A stretch of 64,000 bases of DNA, taken from NCBI GenBank assembly GCA_031216445.1, contig CM062217.1, positions 24,855,001 through 24,919,000 of the forward strand, written 5' to 3'. This DNA is from Lateolabrax maculatus. Lineage: Eukaryota > Chordata > Actinopteri > Acropomatiformes > Lateolabracidae. This document shows positions 1 to 12,680 of the stretch, piece after piece; position 1 is the stretch's first letter, and each line of letters begins with the position of its first letter. A program made the translations under genes and the position numbers. Under the pieces are notes generated by a model. That model ran no database searches, was not told the DNA's origin, and saw nothing but the letters and a program-made list of their open reading frames with translations.

Positions 1-249
1 AGAATAATTCCAATAAAATAATTTACTAGTAACCCTATTGGTTGGTGAACCCAGCAGCCAATTATAGAAACTCACCATACTGGCCTTCCATCTAATCTTA
101 CAGGGGTCTCGCCCCATGCCTCCATTAACTGCCAAACCAGGTGCATATTTATGGACTCCCAAAGAGAATCTAAGTGCCCTATTATGGACATGTTCAGATT
201 TATGAAACCTTTTATAACCCCATGTTCCTGACACATAATCTAAAACAGG

Positions 250-253
<4 letters not shown>

Positions 254-286
<33 letters not shown>
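254..286. repeat. (AC)n microsatellite
   Basis: An uninterrupted AC run of 33 bp. Confidence 0.95.
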
Positions 287-290
<4 letters not shown>

Positions 291-1059
291 TATGTTTGTA
301 AGATGTAAAACAACCCACATCTCTCAGCGTTTACCTCCCAAGGCTCCACTTGCAGAGTCTGTTTAATAAATCGTGTTTACTGTACAAACCCAAACACTGG
401 ACTAAATGCTGACACACAGAATACTAATAATAAAATTCATCCTTTACATTTTGTAAGATTTTGTAAGGTTGTATGTGGTATCTACAGCAAGAGAAAGTGT
501 CAGGCAGTTGGTTGAATATGAAACAACCCTTGAATGTCATTACACATACAGTATATACACACATATTATGCATATATATTTTTTAACTTCTCCTGGATTT
601 GATTCACCAGCCTGTAATCAGATTCAGTCTCACTGAAGGAGAAAAAACAGTGTGATGTGAGTTCCACACAGAAAAGTTGCAAACTTGAAAAAAAGGCCTC
701 TCCATAGATAATATCTACCTTAAACAGTATTTCAGACCACCTAAGAGTGCTGCTAGTCATTACAGGAAACCATCCCATGGATCCCCAGCTCTCAGCCCAT
801 TTATGTAACGACAATGTCATCAGAGACACAGGGTCTTTTTGTCTTTGCTCCCTCGCACCCATTTTCCGCCGGTGTCAGCCTTTTTATATAATATTCTTTA
901 TGAGACTAAGATGAAATCCACGTTTGCAGATACCGAATCCCTGCACTCAAAATGTCTGATTCTTGAAAGTCATTTAATCCTTCAGATTTGTGAATTTCAA
1001 AGCTTTGTCGTTCAACTAAGCTTTCATTTAGCATTCTGATACACTGGTGAAGGGATGGA

Positions 1060-1345
1060 TTAGCGTAACCCGATTACTGATTTGCCCTGCATCTGGGAGA
1101 GAGGTTGTTTTTATAATGTACGCAAGACAAAGTTTCTAATTAGTATGCCTCACATTCCCCAGAGGTTGTGATGCTGTTATTAACACCACAGCAAAGGTTA
1201 AAGCTCTCTTCTGTGATTAAACTCTCACCACAACGTTTCAGTAACGCATCTGCCCGTAATGTTGGCTGACATTACCGATTCTTGAAAGTGAAAAGTCACA
1301 GATTTGTTTATTCATCCTCAATCTCTGACAATTAGAGGAGATAAG
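1060..1345. other. Candidate conserved non-coding block
   Basis: A repeat-free stretch of balanced composition with several homeodomain-type cores (GGATTAG, CCGATTACTG, CTAATTAG, TTATTAACACC). The texture resembles vertebrate enhancers, but conservation cannot be tested here. Confidence 0.25.
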
Positions 1346-2099
1346 ACAAAAAAAAAATCAACGTGAATATCGATCAGTACTTGTAGGGGCCTGCCAACAA
1401 TGCAATGCAGTCCATAATCCTGGAATACAAATTGTGTATTCCAACAAAATATCAATATACGGTGGAGCTTTTGGTACCTGCAGTATATCCTTGTTATGGT
1501 GAAATTCTTTATGAGGTTTCCATGGAAAATCTATTAGGGGCATTAGGTCCACATGTAAAGAGATGGCCGTGCACGGAATCGTTATCAGACAGAAAGGAGC
1601 AAAGGGAGAAAGGGCTTTGTGCTGTGTGCTACTAAGATCTGTTACTAAGATCTGCTCCGCCCTCCTCTCTCAAACCCAGAGTCATGAGAAGTACATCGCG
1701 GACGCGGTAAAACACATAATCCATGCGGAGGATCAATTCGTATGTCTCTCTGTGTGTTCAATTAAAACAAACCAAAGGCAATAAGCAGAGGGATACTCAT
1801 TTATCAAGAAGGCATGACTGAAGGGATCTGAACGCACTTCTCATCACTCATGAACTCTGCACTTGGTATCTTGTGGGAAGGAAGGAAAATGGTCGATACT
1901 CTCATTTTAGGAAGCCGACAGAGTCAACTTCCTGCAATGGCTTAAAAAAAAAGACTGTTGCTATGGGAACAAGCATGCAGATGGTTTTCGAAAGGAGTTG
2001 AAGTAGTTTAAACTGAAAAAAAAAAAAAAAAGCCAACATTTCCTCCGGGCTCTGACCTGTTAGACAGCTGAAAATTCTCCCAAAGAAAATTGCTGAGTA

Positions 2100-2450
2100 A
2101 AATATGAGCCTTCAAAGTGTCTCTGATGTGCGCTCAGCAGGGAATTTTCATTAAAGGCTTGAGTCTTGTGTGGGTTCGCAGCGGTGGCACTGGGAAAGCG
2201 GGGGGCGGCCCACTTTTTTTGGCATTTCTTTTCAATCATTTATTGAACTTGCCCTGGGTAATGACCTAATTGTCATTGAGCTTCCCAGTGCGCCACCGTG
2301 CCTCCACGTCCAGCCGCCTCCCGCTTCCCTTCACTCATCGCCACATCCATTGATTACCAAAGGATGCAAAGGGGATGGACGTGTAGGCGAGCGGGAGGAA
2401 GCGTTGGCTTGATGATGGGGGCGTGAGGAAGATTCACTCGAGAGAGGGAT
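2100..2450. other. Candidate conserved non-coding block
   Basis: A unique-looking sequence with ATTTATTGAACTTGCCC, GACCTAATTGTCATTGAG and CATTGATTAC, without repeats or splice-supported frames. The call is by texture only. Confidence 0.25.
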
Positions 2451-2560
2451 TAGGGTGGCCCGTCACGCCTGGCTTCATCATCACAGGCCTGCCCAGTTGT
2501 CAGGGATGTGTTGTGAAAACTGAGTCCAGCAGGGCGGGAGAGGGACGACCTTCTTCCACT

Positions 2561-4410
2561 GTACGTTAAAGGACATTGTGTGCACCTCTCGCACACTGTC
2601 ATCATATCCAACACCAGCCTGTCACAAGATGTAATGTGAAGTGATTTAGTGGAGAATAAGACTCTGTGCAGTTGAAGTGCGTGAGCTCCTTCCTTTGTTT
2701 GAAAGCCTCATCATTCCTCGGTCGCGTGGCGATGCTTTTGATGGAGCACCCTGTTATCCCTGCTCTGAAGACTGGATGGGTAATCAAGAAATAAATTGTC
2801 CAGACTGCAGGCGACCCCCTGCCTGTCTCACTGCCTGTCATTTGGACTAATCCCCTGTCATCGTTGGGAAAGTGTAATGGACGGCAATCCTCTGAAGCGT
2901 CTCACAAAGTAATGTTCTCAGTGATGAGACTATCTTCAAAGAGAAGAAAAACTCTGACACCTCAAATCCCCTTATTTTTCTCACCATTAATCATATTATG
3001 TTCCTTATAATGTAGTTTAGTTTTTTTTTTTTTTGGAGGGGGGGTGGTCGGGAAGGCACATTATCAACTGCTGCCGACAAAGTGTGTGTCAAATTGATAA
3101 AGAATGTATGTAAAATGGCAGCGCTGGTCTACAAAGGGAGCTATATCATCATAATCCACTGATAGCAGGAATCCCATTAGCCACGGGTCTGTGATTCACA
3201 ATAAGAGGGGTCAGATTATTGCTGCGATCCAGCATCGCAAGCTGTTGACACCACTCTGCTGCACTACCTACACCAGTGTGGCAATCTCCAGCAGCCATGA
3301 GTTCACGATGGCTGTCAACATTTGATGTGTGTGGTGTCGGCATGGACAGAGCCTCACAGCTGGCTGCTAAAAGCACCAACAATGAATGCAACTCATGTTA
3401 TATATAGTACATGTCCATCATGCATGACAGCACCACAGTATACATCCTCTCATTTGAACAGTCCTTGAGAAACTAATGTTTAGCATACTAAACCAAGGGT
3501 TGGCTTTTTGTCATTGACACTCCCATTTCTGTGATACCAATACGCTTTTATTAAAAAAGGTGTCAAAATCACATCATCTGTTTTCCACAAATCCATTAAG
3601 TAGTGCAGAATATTACAGGATGAAAGATGAGCATTTATAGGCCTAGATCTTTGCTTTAAATAACATTTTTACGTCATTTTCACATGAATACAATAGCAGC
3701 ACCCGTTTGGAACTAATTTATCACAATGGTGGACTGCACAGCTGGACAATTAAATCTCTGAAATTACATTTCTAATTGTATCGTTGCACATACTCTGTGC
3801 CATCTGTGCAGTGCAGCGTGTTGCCAATTCTATATCTGCAAGTATAAAGTGCAAAAATGTCTGTTCCATGTGGGTTTACAATCGCTTAACAGTCTGAACG
3901 CTGAGAAGAGGACTTACATAACAGTGGCGACTCCCCTGACGGCTGCCCCGCACTTTTGCCTCTTCCGCAGCCCAGACATGCATGGAGGACTGTATGTACG
4001 GTAGCAGGAACTGGTGTCCGGAGGCGAGGCAGGGGAAATGATTTACAGCGCTCTGTTCTGGATAATAACTGGAGCAGACCTCTGGCAGGACACAAGCCAA
4101 CAACTTCCCACTGGGCCAGGACCAAAGCCAGAGGGCTGGAAGCTGAGGTGCACTGGTACACATGGAGCAAGATCAAGTACCGTTATAGATACTGTACCAA
4201 AAAACTTAGAAATTCAAAAGAGGCCCAAAGTTGCATGAGGTAATATAGCCTAGTAATAATAACATATCTCTGCAAAAAATATCTCTGGGCCCTGCTGAGC
4301 TCCCACTCTCTGTGTATTGTGGATGTACCCAGTCACCTTCAAGGGCCCATCAGGTACAGTGCACACAGCAGACTACACACCAGCTTCATTATATATATAA
4401 CTTTTGTGTC
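2561..4410. other. No gene recognised
   Basis: Open frames near 3.9-4.2 kb occur on both strands and lack domains. A short block around 4300-4375 (AGGTACAGTGCACA) recurs near 37.9 kb, so at least part is repeat-derived. Confidence 0.4.
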
Positions 4411-4415
4411 ACTTC

Positions 4416-4994
4416 TGTCACGATGGATACCAGGGAACGCAGTGGAAGGACCCAAATGCAGATACCAGCAGATGCAGGAGCAGTAAGATAGTCCAAATGA
4501 ATTTATTGAAAAGTAAATACAAAAACCAGGGCAGGCAAGTGCAGGTAAAAATTCAGATAATGGTACACAGCCTCAGGGGAAAACCATAGGGACTGAAACC
4601 AACGATAAACAATGACAAACTAACAAGGTAGAAAGGAGAACACACAGGTATATATACACACACAACTAATCACAAGAACAAGACACAGCTGGAGTAAGCA
4701 GGGTCTGGCATATGGAGGGAAACACAAAGATTGGATAAGAAATTTAGAGAACGAGGGTGTGGGAGGCAACAACACAAGACCAATACAAGACAGGTGACAC
4801 TTATCAGGCCAAAACACACAAAGGCAGGAAACAAATTAAGATGAGCGGTGACTACTACAAAATAAAACAGGAAACGAGGAATGAACACCAACACCACAAA
4901 ACAAAACATGGGAAACTGAGTCCTATAATGTCTATAAAGAGTAATTGCAGAAACACAGCAAAACAAAAGGGGGGAACAAAGGCAGGTCATGACA
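4416..4994 (-). mobile_element. Solo LTR with 5-bp target-site duplication
   Basis: The 579-bp unit begins TGTCACGA and ends TCATGACA (TG...CA with short inverted ends). It is flanked by the direct repeat ACTTC at 4411-4415 and 4995-4999, as LTR integration leaves. Read on the minus strand it has an AATAAA (plus-strand tttatt at 4502-4507) before a TGCATTTGGGTCC block typical of fish LTR ends. No internal gag/pol sequence adjoins it, so it is a recombined solo LTR. Confidence 0.7.
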
Positions 4995-5097
4995 ACTTCA
5001 CTGTGATGTTTGAGCTTCACTGTGCATGACGATGTATGTGAGAGTGAAAACTGACTAAAAAGGTTCTAGGGGTTAATTTCTGGAAACAAGATTCTAC

Positions 5098-5392
5098 AGT
5101 TAAATGCCAACATCAGGATATCTACCATGTTCACCAAATTAGTTCAAGCATGTTGGCATGCAAACATTTGCTAAAGAGCACAAAAGACAAAGTAAATCTG
5201 GCGCTGATGGGAATATCATTAGTTTTAGGCATTTAGTCATAAATTGACCTGATAACAGTGCTTGATGAAAAGTCAAGCGAGAACTAAAGCCAGTAGAATG
5301 TCTGTGCAAAATTTCATGGCAAGCTAATGGTTGTTGAGTTGTTTCAGTCCGGACCAAAGTGGTGCTAAAACATAGGATTATGATATTCTTCA
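5098..5392 (-). repeat. Dispersed fish repeat, family A, minus orientation
   Basis: Recognised by the order GTTAGCATGC-like block, GCTGATGGGAATATCATTAG, ATGAAAAGTCA, and TTTCATGGCAA. It is non-coding and shares its body with copies at 6.3, 8.1 and 60.8 kb. Confidence 0.6.
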
Positions 5393-6344
5393 TTTTGGTG
5401 GGGGTACACTGGAGGCACCATGTGAGAAACAATATAAAAGATGACAAAAATCATGAAGATCCAACTGATTCAGGTTGGTTAGTCAGCAAGGGTGGGGGGG
5501 TGGTGGTGGGGGGAGAATCTCATTTAATCCCTAAAATGTGTGCTATTGTGCAAATCCCTACACAATATACCTTTAATCTCATGGTGACTGGTTTTGAAGA
5601 TCTAAAAGTGGGCACCAGGCAGAAGAGAAGAGGCCGGTAAGCTTCCTTCAGGGCCACAGTCCGGGTGTAAGAAGTTCAACAGGATGCTGAGTCTGTGGCC
5701 CGGAAACACAGATTCAGACCAAACTCAGTAATCCTGTCCGTGCTAGCGCAGGGGCCGAGAGCAGCTCTGGGTACAGTGGCAGGGAGACAATAGTGGCACT
5801 GTGAGACAGACAGCTGGGTTTCCACCCCCACCCTCCTCCCCACCAGCCTCCACCAACGTGGCTTTGTTCCACTGGCTTAGACTGCGGCAGACCCAGGGCT
5901 TCCCCAAACCCTCTGACATCACTGCCCAGCTGATAGGAAGCACAAAGGATCCTGCAAAAAAAAAAAAAAAAAAGAGGATGCCTTCTATTTATAAACCATG
6001 AATGAGTGCCATGATTCCACTGCTTCAGTCGTTTGTGCTGGACCTTCAGGCCAAACACTGTATTGCAAACCATAAAAAGAGGAGAAATAATTGTCATCAA
6101 AAAAAAAAAGCTTTGCTGATATTCTAAAGGAAACACCTGCAGCCTGAAGGGACACTCTTTATAAAACACGGTTAGTCATATGTCCTTCAGTGTGAAGTCC
6201 AAAGACTGCTGTAGTAGTCCTCAGATTTCTACTACATTTAGAGACGTATACTGTACAAAGTCTCCAACTAAATTCAAAACGCAAGATTGAATAAATTATA
6301 TATATTTATTGGTTATAAAATGATTTAATACAGGTACTCTGGTC

Positions 6345-6775
6345 CAGACTGAAATATCTCAACAACTGTTGGATGGTTTGCCATGCCATTTGGTACAGAT
6401 ATCCATGGTGCCTATAGCACCACCAGCAGGTCAAAGCTTTCACTTATCCAGTAAATTATGTCGACATCTTTGAGATGGATGAGTAGATGGATGAGGGTTA
6501 ACAATTGGTTTTGAGTGAAATGTACTATTGGATGGTTTGCCATGGGGTTTGATACACACATTCATGTCCCCCTCATGATAAACTCTAATAACTTTGGTGA
6601 TCCTTAAGTTTTTCTCTAGCACAAACCAATACTTTGGTTTATGACCAAATAGCTGCAAAACTAGTGGCATTCCCATCAGCCTGCTGACATTAGCATTGAG
6701 CTCAAAGCACCACCGTGCCTAAGTACAGCTTCCCGGAGTCGCTAGCATGGCTGCAGACTCCCAGGCTTGTTACCA
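6345..6775 (+). repeat. Dispersed fish repeat, family A, plus orientation
   Basis: It contains ATCTCAACAACTGTTGGATG, GCCATGCCATTTGGTACAGA, TTTGGTTTATGACCAAAT, CATTCCCATCAGCCTG and CGCTAGCATGGCTGCAGACT, the ordered landmarks of the family. Confidence 0.7.
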
Positions 6776-7599
6776 CTGCAGCCAGTGGACAGTAAACTAG
6801 TAACTAAGCCTCTCCCAAATAAGTCAACAAGATTTCTATTGAAAATGCCAGAGCCCTAGATATCCACTAATTACCCTCTAAAATGCCTGACTAATTATGT
6901 CACAAAAGATCTCTCAGCTAAAAGTTCAAACGAGTTCAAAAAATGTGCATACTGTTTAAACACGCTGGGGGAAATTATTTTTACTTGTGCAGAGTGCAGA
7001 ATACATCTTTCATTGTTTCCTGTTGTAATTCAGCCGGGTGACTGATCCCCAAGCCGTGCGTCTGTGTTTTCAATCACTCCATACATACCAAGAAGTCTGG
7101 CCCTCAGCATAGCCAAACACACATTTGCAGGTTGTTCCTCTGCTAACTGGAGTAAGGCACTGTTGGACTGTTTGAATGAGATTTCGTGAGGTAAGACTCG
7201 CACTCGCAGGGCCAGATTACATACAATAAACTGAGCCAGCTGGAGGGCTGTATGCGCTCCAGATTCGGGAGATTGTAAAAAGAGTGCGCCCGGAGGTGTC
7301 CCTCACAAAACTACAAATAGAGGGTTAAGTACAAGGCTGGTAGAAGAGCAATCCCACTCATCTTAAATTACCTCCTCACAACGAGGAGAGAGGGCAGGTG
7401 AAGTGCAATCGATAAAACCTCATATCCTACTTTTTCAATGCTGGGAACAGGCAGACACTCTAATGATCTGTCCTGGGAATTCCACCAACTTCATTCTCAG
7501 TCAGCAGTCCCCCACATCCATTTTGATGGTGACAGATATCCTGTCGAGCCTGATAGATGTATTTCATGAAGCCTGGAGGTCAGCGCACAACTGTTTGAG

Positions 7600-7720
7600 T
7601 CAAGCAATTTCCATCTAAATATTGGCATGCATAACTGACAGGCGGCGCAAGTCATTATGAATCTGAGAACATGAGGTAATGACTGTGCTTCAATATCATC
7701 AATTTCAGGACAACCTGGGC
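7600..7720. other. Candidate conserved non-coding block
   Basis: Contains AACTGACAGGCGG (TGACAG, a TALE-homeodomain core), GTCATTATGAATC and TGAGGTAATGACTG. It is short, unique and not coding. Confidence 0.2.
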
Positions 7721-8054
7721 AAGTCTATGCCACTATCCTCAAGCCTTATTAGAGTCATTTCTCTAAACCAGGAATGGGAAATGAGATAAGGAACAAACTG
7801 TGATTTCCAGGTGAACATCCAAATGATCCAATAGTTTACACTTGGAGAGAAAATAGTCTATTTTATCACAATCATAAGTCAGGATAAATGGTTGAAATTA
7901 AATCTGGAGTTTCGACTAAGTGCTGTGTGCTTGTGTGAAATGATCTTACTTTGAAAAGAGGCAGGTCTTGTGTCTGATTAGGATGATTAATCAATTGTAC
8001 CTGGATGTACATGCTGATATGCAGTAACTTACTCTAGCTCCTCTAAGTCTACAG

Positions 8055-8480
8055 CCATGCCACAGCCAAATGCTTACATCATCAGCATTAAGGTATTCAT
8101 GATGTTTACCATATTCAGCATTTTAGTTCAGTTAGTTAGCATGCTAAAATTTGCCAATTAGCACTAAACACAAAGTAGAGCTGAGGCCAGTGGGGATGTC
8201 ATCTGTTTTTTAGGTGTTTGGTTATAAACCAAAGTATTGGACAAATAGAAAATTTCACCTAATGACAGCGCTAGATGAAAAGTCAGGGGATCAGCATCCT
8301 CTGGGGACCATGGATGTTTGTTCCAAATTTCCCAGCAACCCATCCAACAGATATTCAATAAAAAGCAAAAATGTCAACCTGCAGGTGGCGCTACAGAGGA
8401 AAAAAATTAGAGGCTCACCAAAGTCATTAGAAATCACATATCATCAAGTATATTACAAAAATTGCATAGATTGCCATGAA
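8055..8480 (-). repeat. Dispersed fish repeat, family A, minus orientation
   Basis: Landmarks TTAGCATGCTAAAATTTGCC, GGTTATAAACCAAAGTATTG, ATGAAAAGTCAGGGGATCA and CCATGGATGTTTGTTCC appear in reverse order relative to the 6.3-kb copy. Confidence 0.7.
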
Positions 8481-8764
8481 ATTTGCGAGAAATATTCAAG
8501 GTCCCTATTGATTCTAAGGATTGCAAATGCAGGAAGTATTGTGTTCTTTATGCATTGAGGCAGAAAGTAAGGATGTGAAGGTCAGGGTGGTGGATTGGTG
8601 TGCAGCACATCCAACTTTCAAGAAGCAACTTTCACCTCCTGTTGCAAAACTGCAATCGACTTTCATGTTTTTATTAACTGCAGCCGTGATCTTCCCTAAC
8701 CTAAACCACAGCACAGCTGCCATGCACAGGTATTGTTGAAAGAGAATTTTTTAAATGATGGCAC

Positions 8765-8880
8765 TGGACTAGAGCTGAAACAATTAGTTGATTGACAGAA
8801 AATGCATCTGCAACTATGTTGATAATTAATTTCCAAAAGTTTTTAGTTTCAGCTTCTCAAATTGTGAGGATTTGTGCTTC
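8765..8880 (-). repeat. Family E fragment, opposite orientation
   Basis: AGCTGAAACAATTAGTTGAT and TTCAGCTTCTCAAATTGTGA match the reversed end of the family E element. Confidence 0.5.
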
Positions 8881-9579
8881 ATCTATTTGACTTTTACTCC
8901 AAGACCACAGTTTGCCTGAACTTAAACAAACAGTTTGAGTTGCCTAAACTTAACCAAACCTTATCCACAGGGGTGGCCGATCAGAAAAAAATAAATGACC
9001 TATTCATCATCTTGATGGAAAATACTCGTCAGCAGATGGAGGGCGTCAGACACCATCAGTCAACGTTGGTTCTGGATCCAAAAATCGTACACAGGAGCGC
9101 GGCCCAGCTACTGACACGCAGCATTACTCTAAGACAATCAGCTACACTCTTACAACTTGTTCCAGCCCTCTGCGCCATTATTGCTTTTCAAGACTTTCTC
9201 TGTTCCCAGCAGATGTAAAGAAAATCCACTCACAAGCGGCCGGCTGTGAATGCATCTCAATTTCACAATACTTTCAAACTCAATCGCAGACGTGGGGAGA
9301 CAGAGGGGCCAGAGGATTGGATTGCAGACCCCAGACAAGACATACCTCCCCCACCCCCGCACCCCACTCTCTCAACCCTATTGGCTTGACCTCCTGAGCA
9401 CAAAGAAAACACATGACTTCACCCTTGAGAGCCACGTTCAAACACTTATCTTATCATTAGCGACTTTGGCCGAACCCAGTGGGAACAATTATGGGCAAAG
9501 TAAAGCATAACCGGAGCCTCGGCCACTGTCGGTGAGATGAGGCTGGAGGCTGTTACCGAGAGTGGAAAAGCAGTCATAC

Positions 9580-9965
9580 AGTGAGCGCCGTCACCTTCTG
9601 GTTCCGCTTGGGGGTGGGGAGGATTTAATTTTGATTAATGGTGGCAATTAAACAGATGAAAAGAAGCGGACACCTAATGAATCTATCAGCCTTTAGTCAG
9701 GAGTGCACTGGGAGGCTCTGAAACTGGTCCCACTGCCTGACGCCCCTAATTTGATAGCATAAATCACAAGTCAGGCTTTAGTTCTGTATAAGCCAAATCG
9801 ACACTAATGGCCAACACAGAATGCCATCAGACCTCCCCAATTAACCCGGCCGATGGGAGATACTAATCTGTAATAATTGCCATATGTTGGCTTAATTGAG
9901 CCTGATGAGAACTCAATTTGTGTGCAAAGACAAATCAGCTAAATGGCTGACAATACAAGTGATAT
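9580..9965. other. Candidate conserved non-coding block, ATTA-rich
   Basis: A dense series of ATTA/TAAT cores (TTGATTAATGG, GGCAATTAAAC, CCTAATGAATC, CCCTAATTTGATAG, ACTAATCTGTAATAATTGCC, GGCTTAATTGAGC) lies in an otherwise mixed sequence with no repeat signature. Of all the left-hand stretches this looks most like a homeodomain-bound enhancer. Confidence 0.3.
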
Positions 9966-12604
9966 CATAGGAAAAGTACACAATAGGTTCAGTGTTTAAC
10001 CGAGTGTCACTGGGAATAACCCAGTGGTTCTTTGAACTGAGAAGCAGAGGAAGTGGAGTAAAAAAGCAGAGCCGCATCAATCTTCAGAGAGGATTAACCC
10101 TTTCCCCAGGGGGTCCTGATGCAATGGGGGAAAATATCCCAGCGTTAAGAGTACTGTGTCATAGATAGACATCAGTCATCATGTTGGTCCGTGCAACTGC
10201 TTTTGCTGCATGTGATCTCCTCCCCAGGCCGACTCTGGGCCAGCCCCAGGTCAACACACAGGACCTCCCGCTAAAGGAATTAAGATGCCAGAAGTTACCT
10301 CAGCACCATCTGAACGAGCCCACCAGGAGCCCCTCATCGGGGTCACCGGCATAGTTAAGCAGTGATGTCAGTGAAACAGCTACCGGAGTTTACACTGACT
10401 CGATACAATGTCATATCATTTTATTCAACAGCAAATCCAGGCTATTCAAATCAAGCTGGAAACTTTCACATGTTTCTTTTGTTACTTGTTCATTTCTATA
10501 ACACATAAATCATTCAACTTGTAGCCAGTTCATTTTTCCATTTGTGAACATCCTCCATACTGACAACAGGGTTAGTGTCTGGTCTGGTACGTAGTGCTGG
10601 GAGCTTGAAGTTATAGTGTTAACTTGCAGTGGCCACTTGGGCTATCACTAAAATGAAATATGAACAAATTCAAAACAACACATAATTAGCCTAATGTGGA
10701 CGTGCTCTTGATTCCCTGCAAGACGCATACGAGGAAGAAAAGTCTCTTGGCGTTGCTTCAAAGGATATATGATGAGAGCTGGACCTAACACGGCACCCAC
10801 TCAGTCCAATAAAAGTTCACATAAAAATGGCTTTGCTAGGCTTTGGGAAAGTTTGACAAATATTAAATTATCATGGCTCAAATATTAAAGATACAAACAG
10901 GAACAGTTGACCGTATTTGCAGTAAAAGTTGTAAACAGTTTTACAGATGTCTCCTTTATAATGGTTTTTGGGCCACAGAGGATTTTTTGGAGTTGCAGTA
11001 CCAGTGGTGCAGTGGCCACTTGGATGACTTGACAACAAGGCTGACACATGGTATCCAGCTCTCTTAGTGTATCCATGGTTGCTTCTCATATGGCAATGCG
11101 TGGTTATGTAAAATGGGATGGTGGGACACAGCTAATATGATGGCCTCCCCCATGTTGGACTCTCTGGTTCAGCTTTGTCACAGTGGTTGCAGTTGGTAAA
11201 TGGCACAAATTTGTTTGTCAAAGTTTTGCCAAAGTTGAACTCTCTTTACTTTGTTCTGAAACTTCACTATGCAAATGCTGTTGGAAATACATGCATATAT
11301 AGTATGCAGTTGCACACAGATTTGGTTTCCTCTCTGGTCCCCAAGACTTCCACTGTGCGGGGAATGAATGGATCTGAATAATGAGCATGAGCAGAACACT
11401 ATGGCTCACCAGACGCAGGAAGCTTAAACTTCATCAGCAGAAAAATCTAAAGAAAATGACATCAATGAGAACGGAAACTGTGGGAATGAGCTCCTTCACA
11501 CAGCTTTCCAATACAACCAGACGTCTACTCGTGGCCTCTCAGCAGCCCCAACGAGAGCAGCGGAGGGTTAAGTTACGTGCTCGAGGGCACCTCAACAGTA
11601 GCTGTTGAGGGAAGGGAGATTGTTAGTCACTTGCACCGCAGGCATTTCCCGTTAGGTTTGGGTAGTCTGATGACTCACCTACCTCAAGTCCGCTTGTTCA
11701 TGCCTCCCCACTGAGCTGCACGCCTCTCTTTGGACAGTTTATTATTACGACTGCCTCCCACACTTCATTTGCTGTAGTGACCCTTGAATTTTGACCCCCT
11801 AGATCTCAAAAGCGGTATTGTGTCAGGAAGGTGATATGTCCCAGCGGGGTGGTTACTCGGCTTTATGTCATAGTTTACGGTTCTAGTAGCCAACGTGATG
11901 TCTAGAAAACTGGTCTCTCCGTAAGCATATAACCCAGAGACCCCCAGCAGGGCTGAGCTGGAGGAGTCAGGGTCTCAGGCCTGTAGGGGTTGGTCCTGGT
12001 CTACAGGGTAGAAGCGACCTCAGAGGAGAGAGAGCCTTTTGTGCTGAAGCAACACCCCTGACCTCTTGGTTCTGCGGTGCGCCGCAGAAATGCAGGGGAA
12101 TCGTGTAGCATTAACATGAGGTGAGTTCACCCCCGCTGCCACTCACTGTATGTTTATGGAGAGCAATGTGCCATGTCGCTGCTTTTTAGTTCCACTGTAA
12201 CCATAAATCATCCATATATAAATGTTTTCTCATCCCTGAAGTTGTATGCGTTAAAGGTGATAACAGTACTACTGGACTGATGCAACAAATATCCAACAGT
12301 TTCACTTTTTTTTTCCATTTACATGCCACAACACCTGATGTATCCAGACTATTTTTTACTCAGTTATATTCTCGGTCGGGTGGGAAAGCTGCTGAAACGG
12401 CATTCAGGCAAAAATGTTACACTAACACTGTTTTCTATTAAAAAGCTAATTAAATTATTTTATGTGGATCAGCAACTCCTTTGGGCGAGGGAAACCACCC
12501 GATCAAATCAACTGTAGGAAATATGGATTTATACCTTTAAATAAAAAGCTAATTTATAGAAGAAAATTGCAAAAAAGCAGGTTGTGAGGACTGTTTCCAT
12601 GTAG
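9966..12604. other. No gene recognised
   Basis: Mixed, mostly unique-looking DNA. Open frames near 10.9, 11.2 and 11.4 kb overlap on both strands without splice sites or domains. I see no clear repeat family here. Confidence 0.5.
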
Positions 12605-12680
12605 CTGTAATTAAAGCCACTGTAATCAATATCTTTATACTAACAAAGGATTAAATGTCTTTTGTGAAACGGGCTGCTGA
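12605..12680 (+). mobile_element. Family B terminal fragment
   Basis: TTAAAGCCACTGTAATCAAT followed by a TATTAACAA-like block resembles the left end of the family B element; the rest is missing. Confidence 0.4.
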
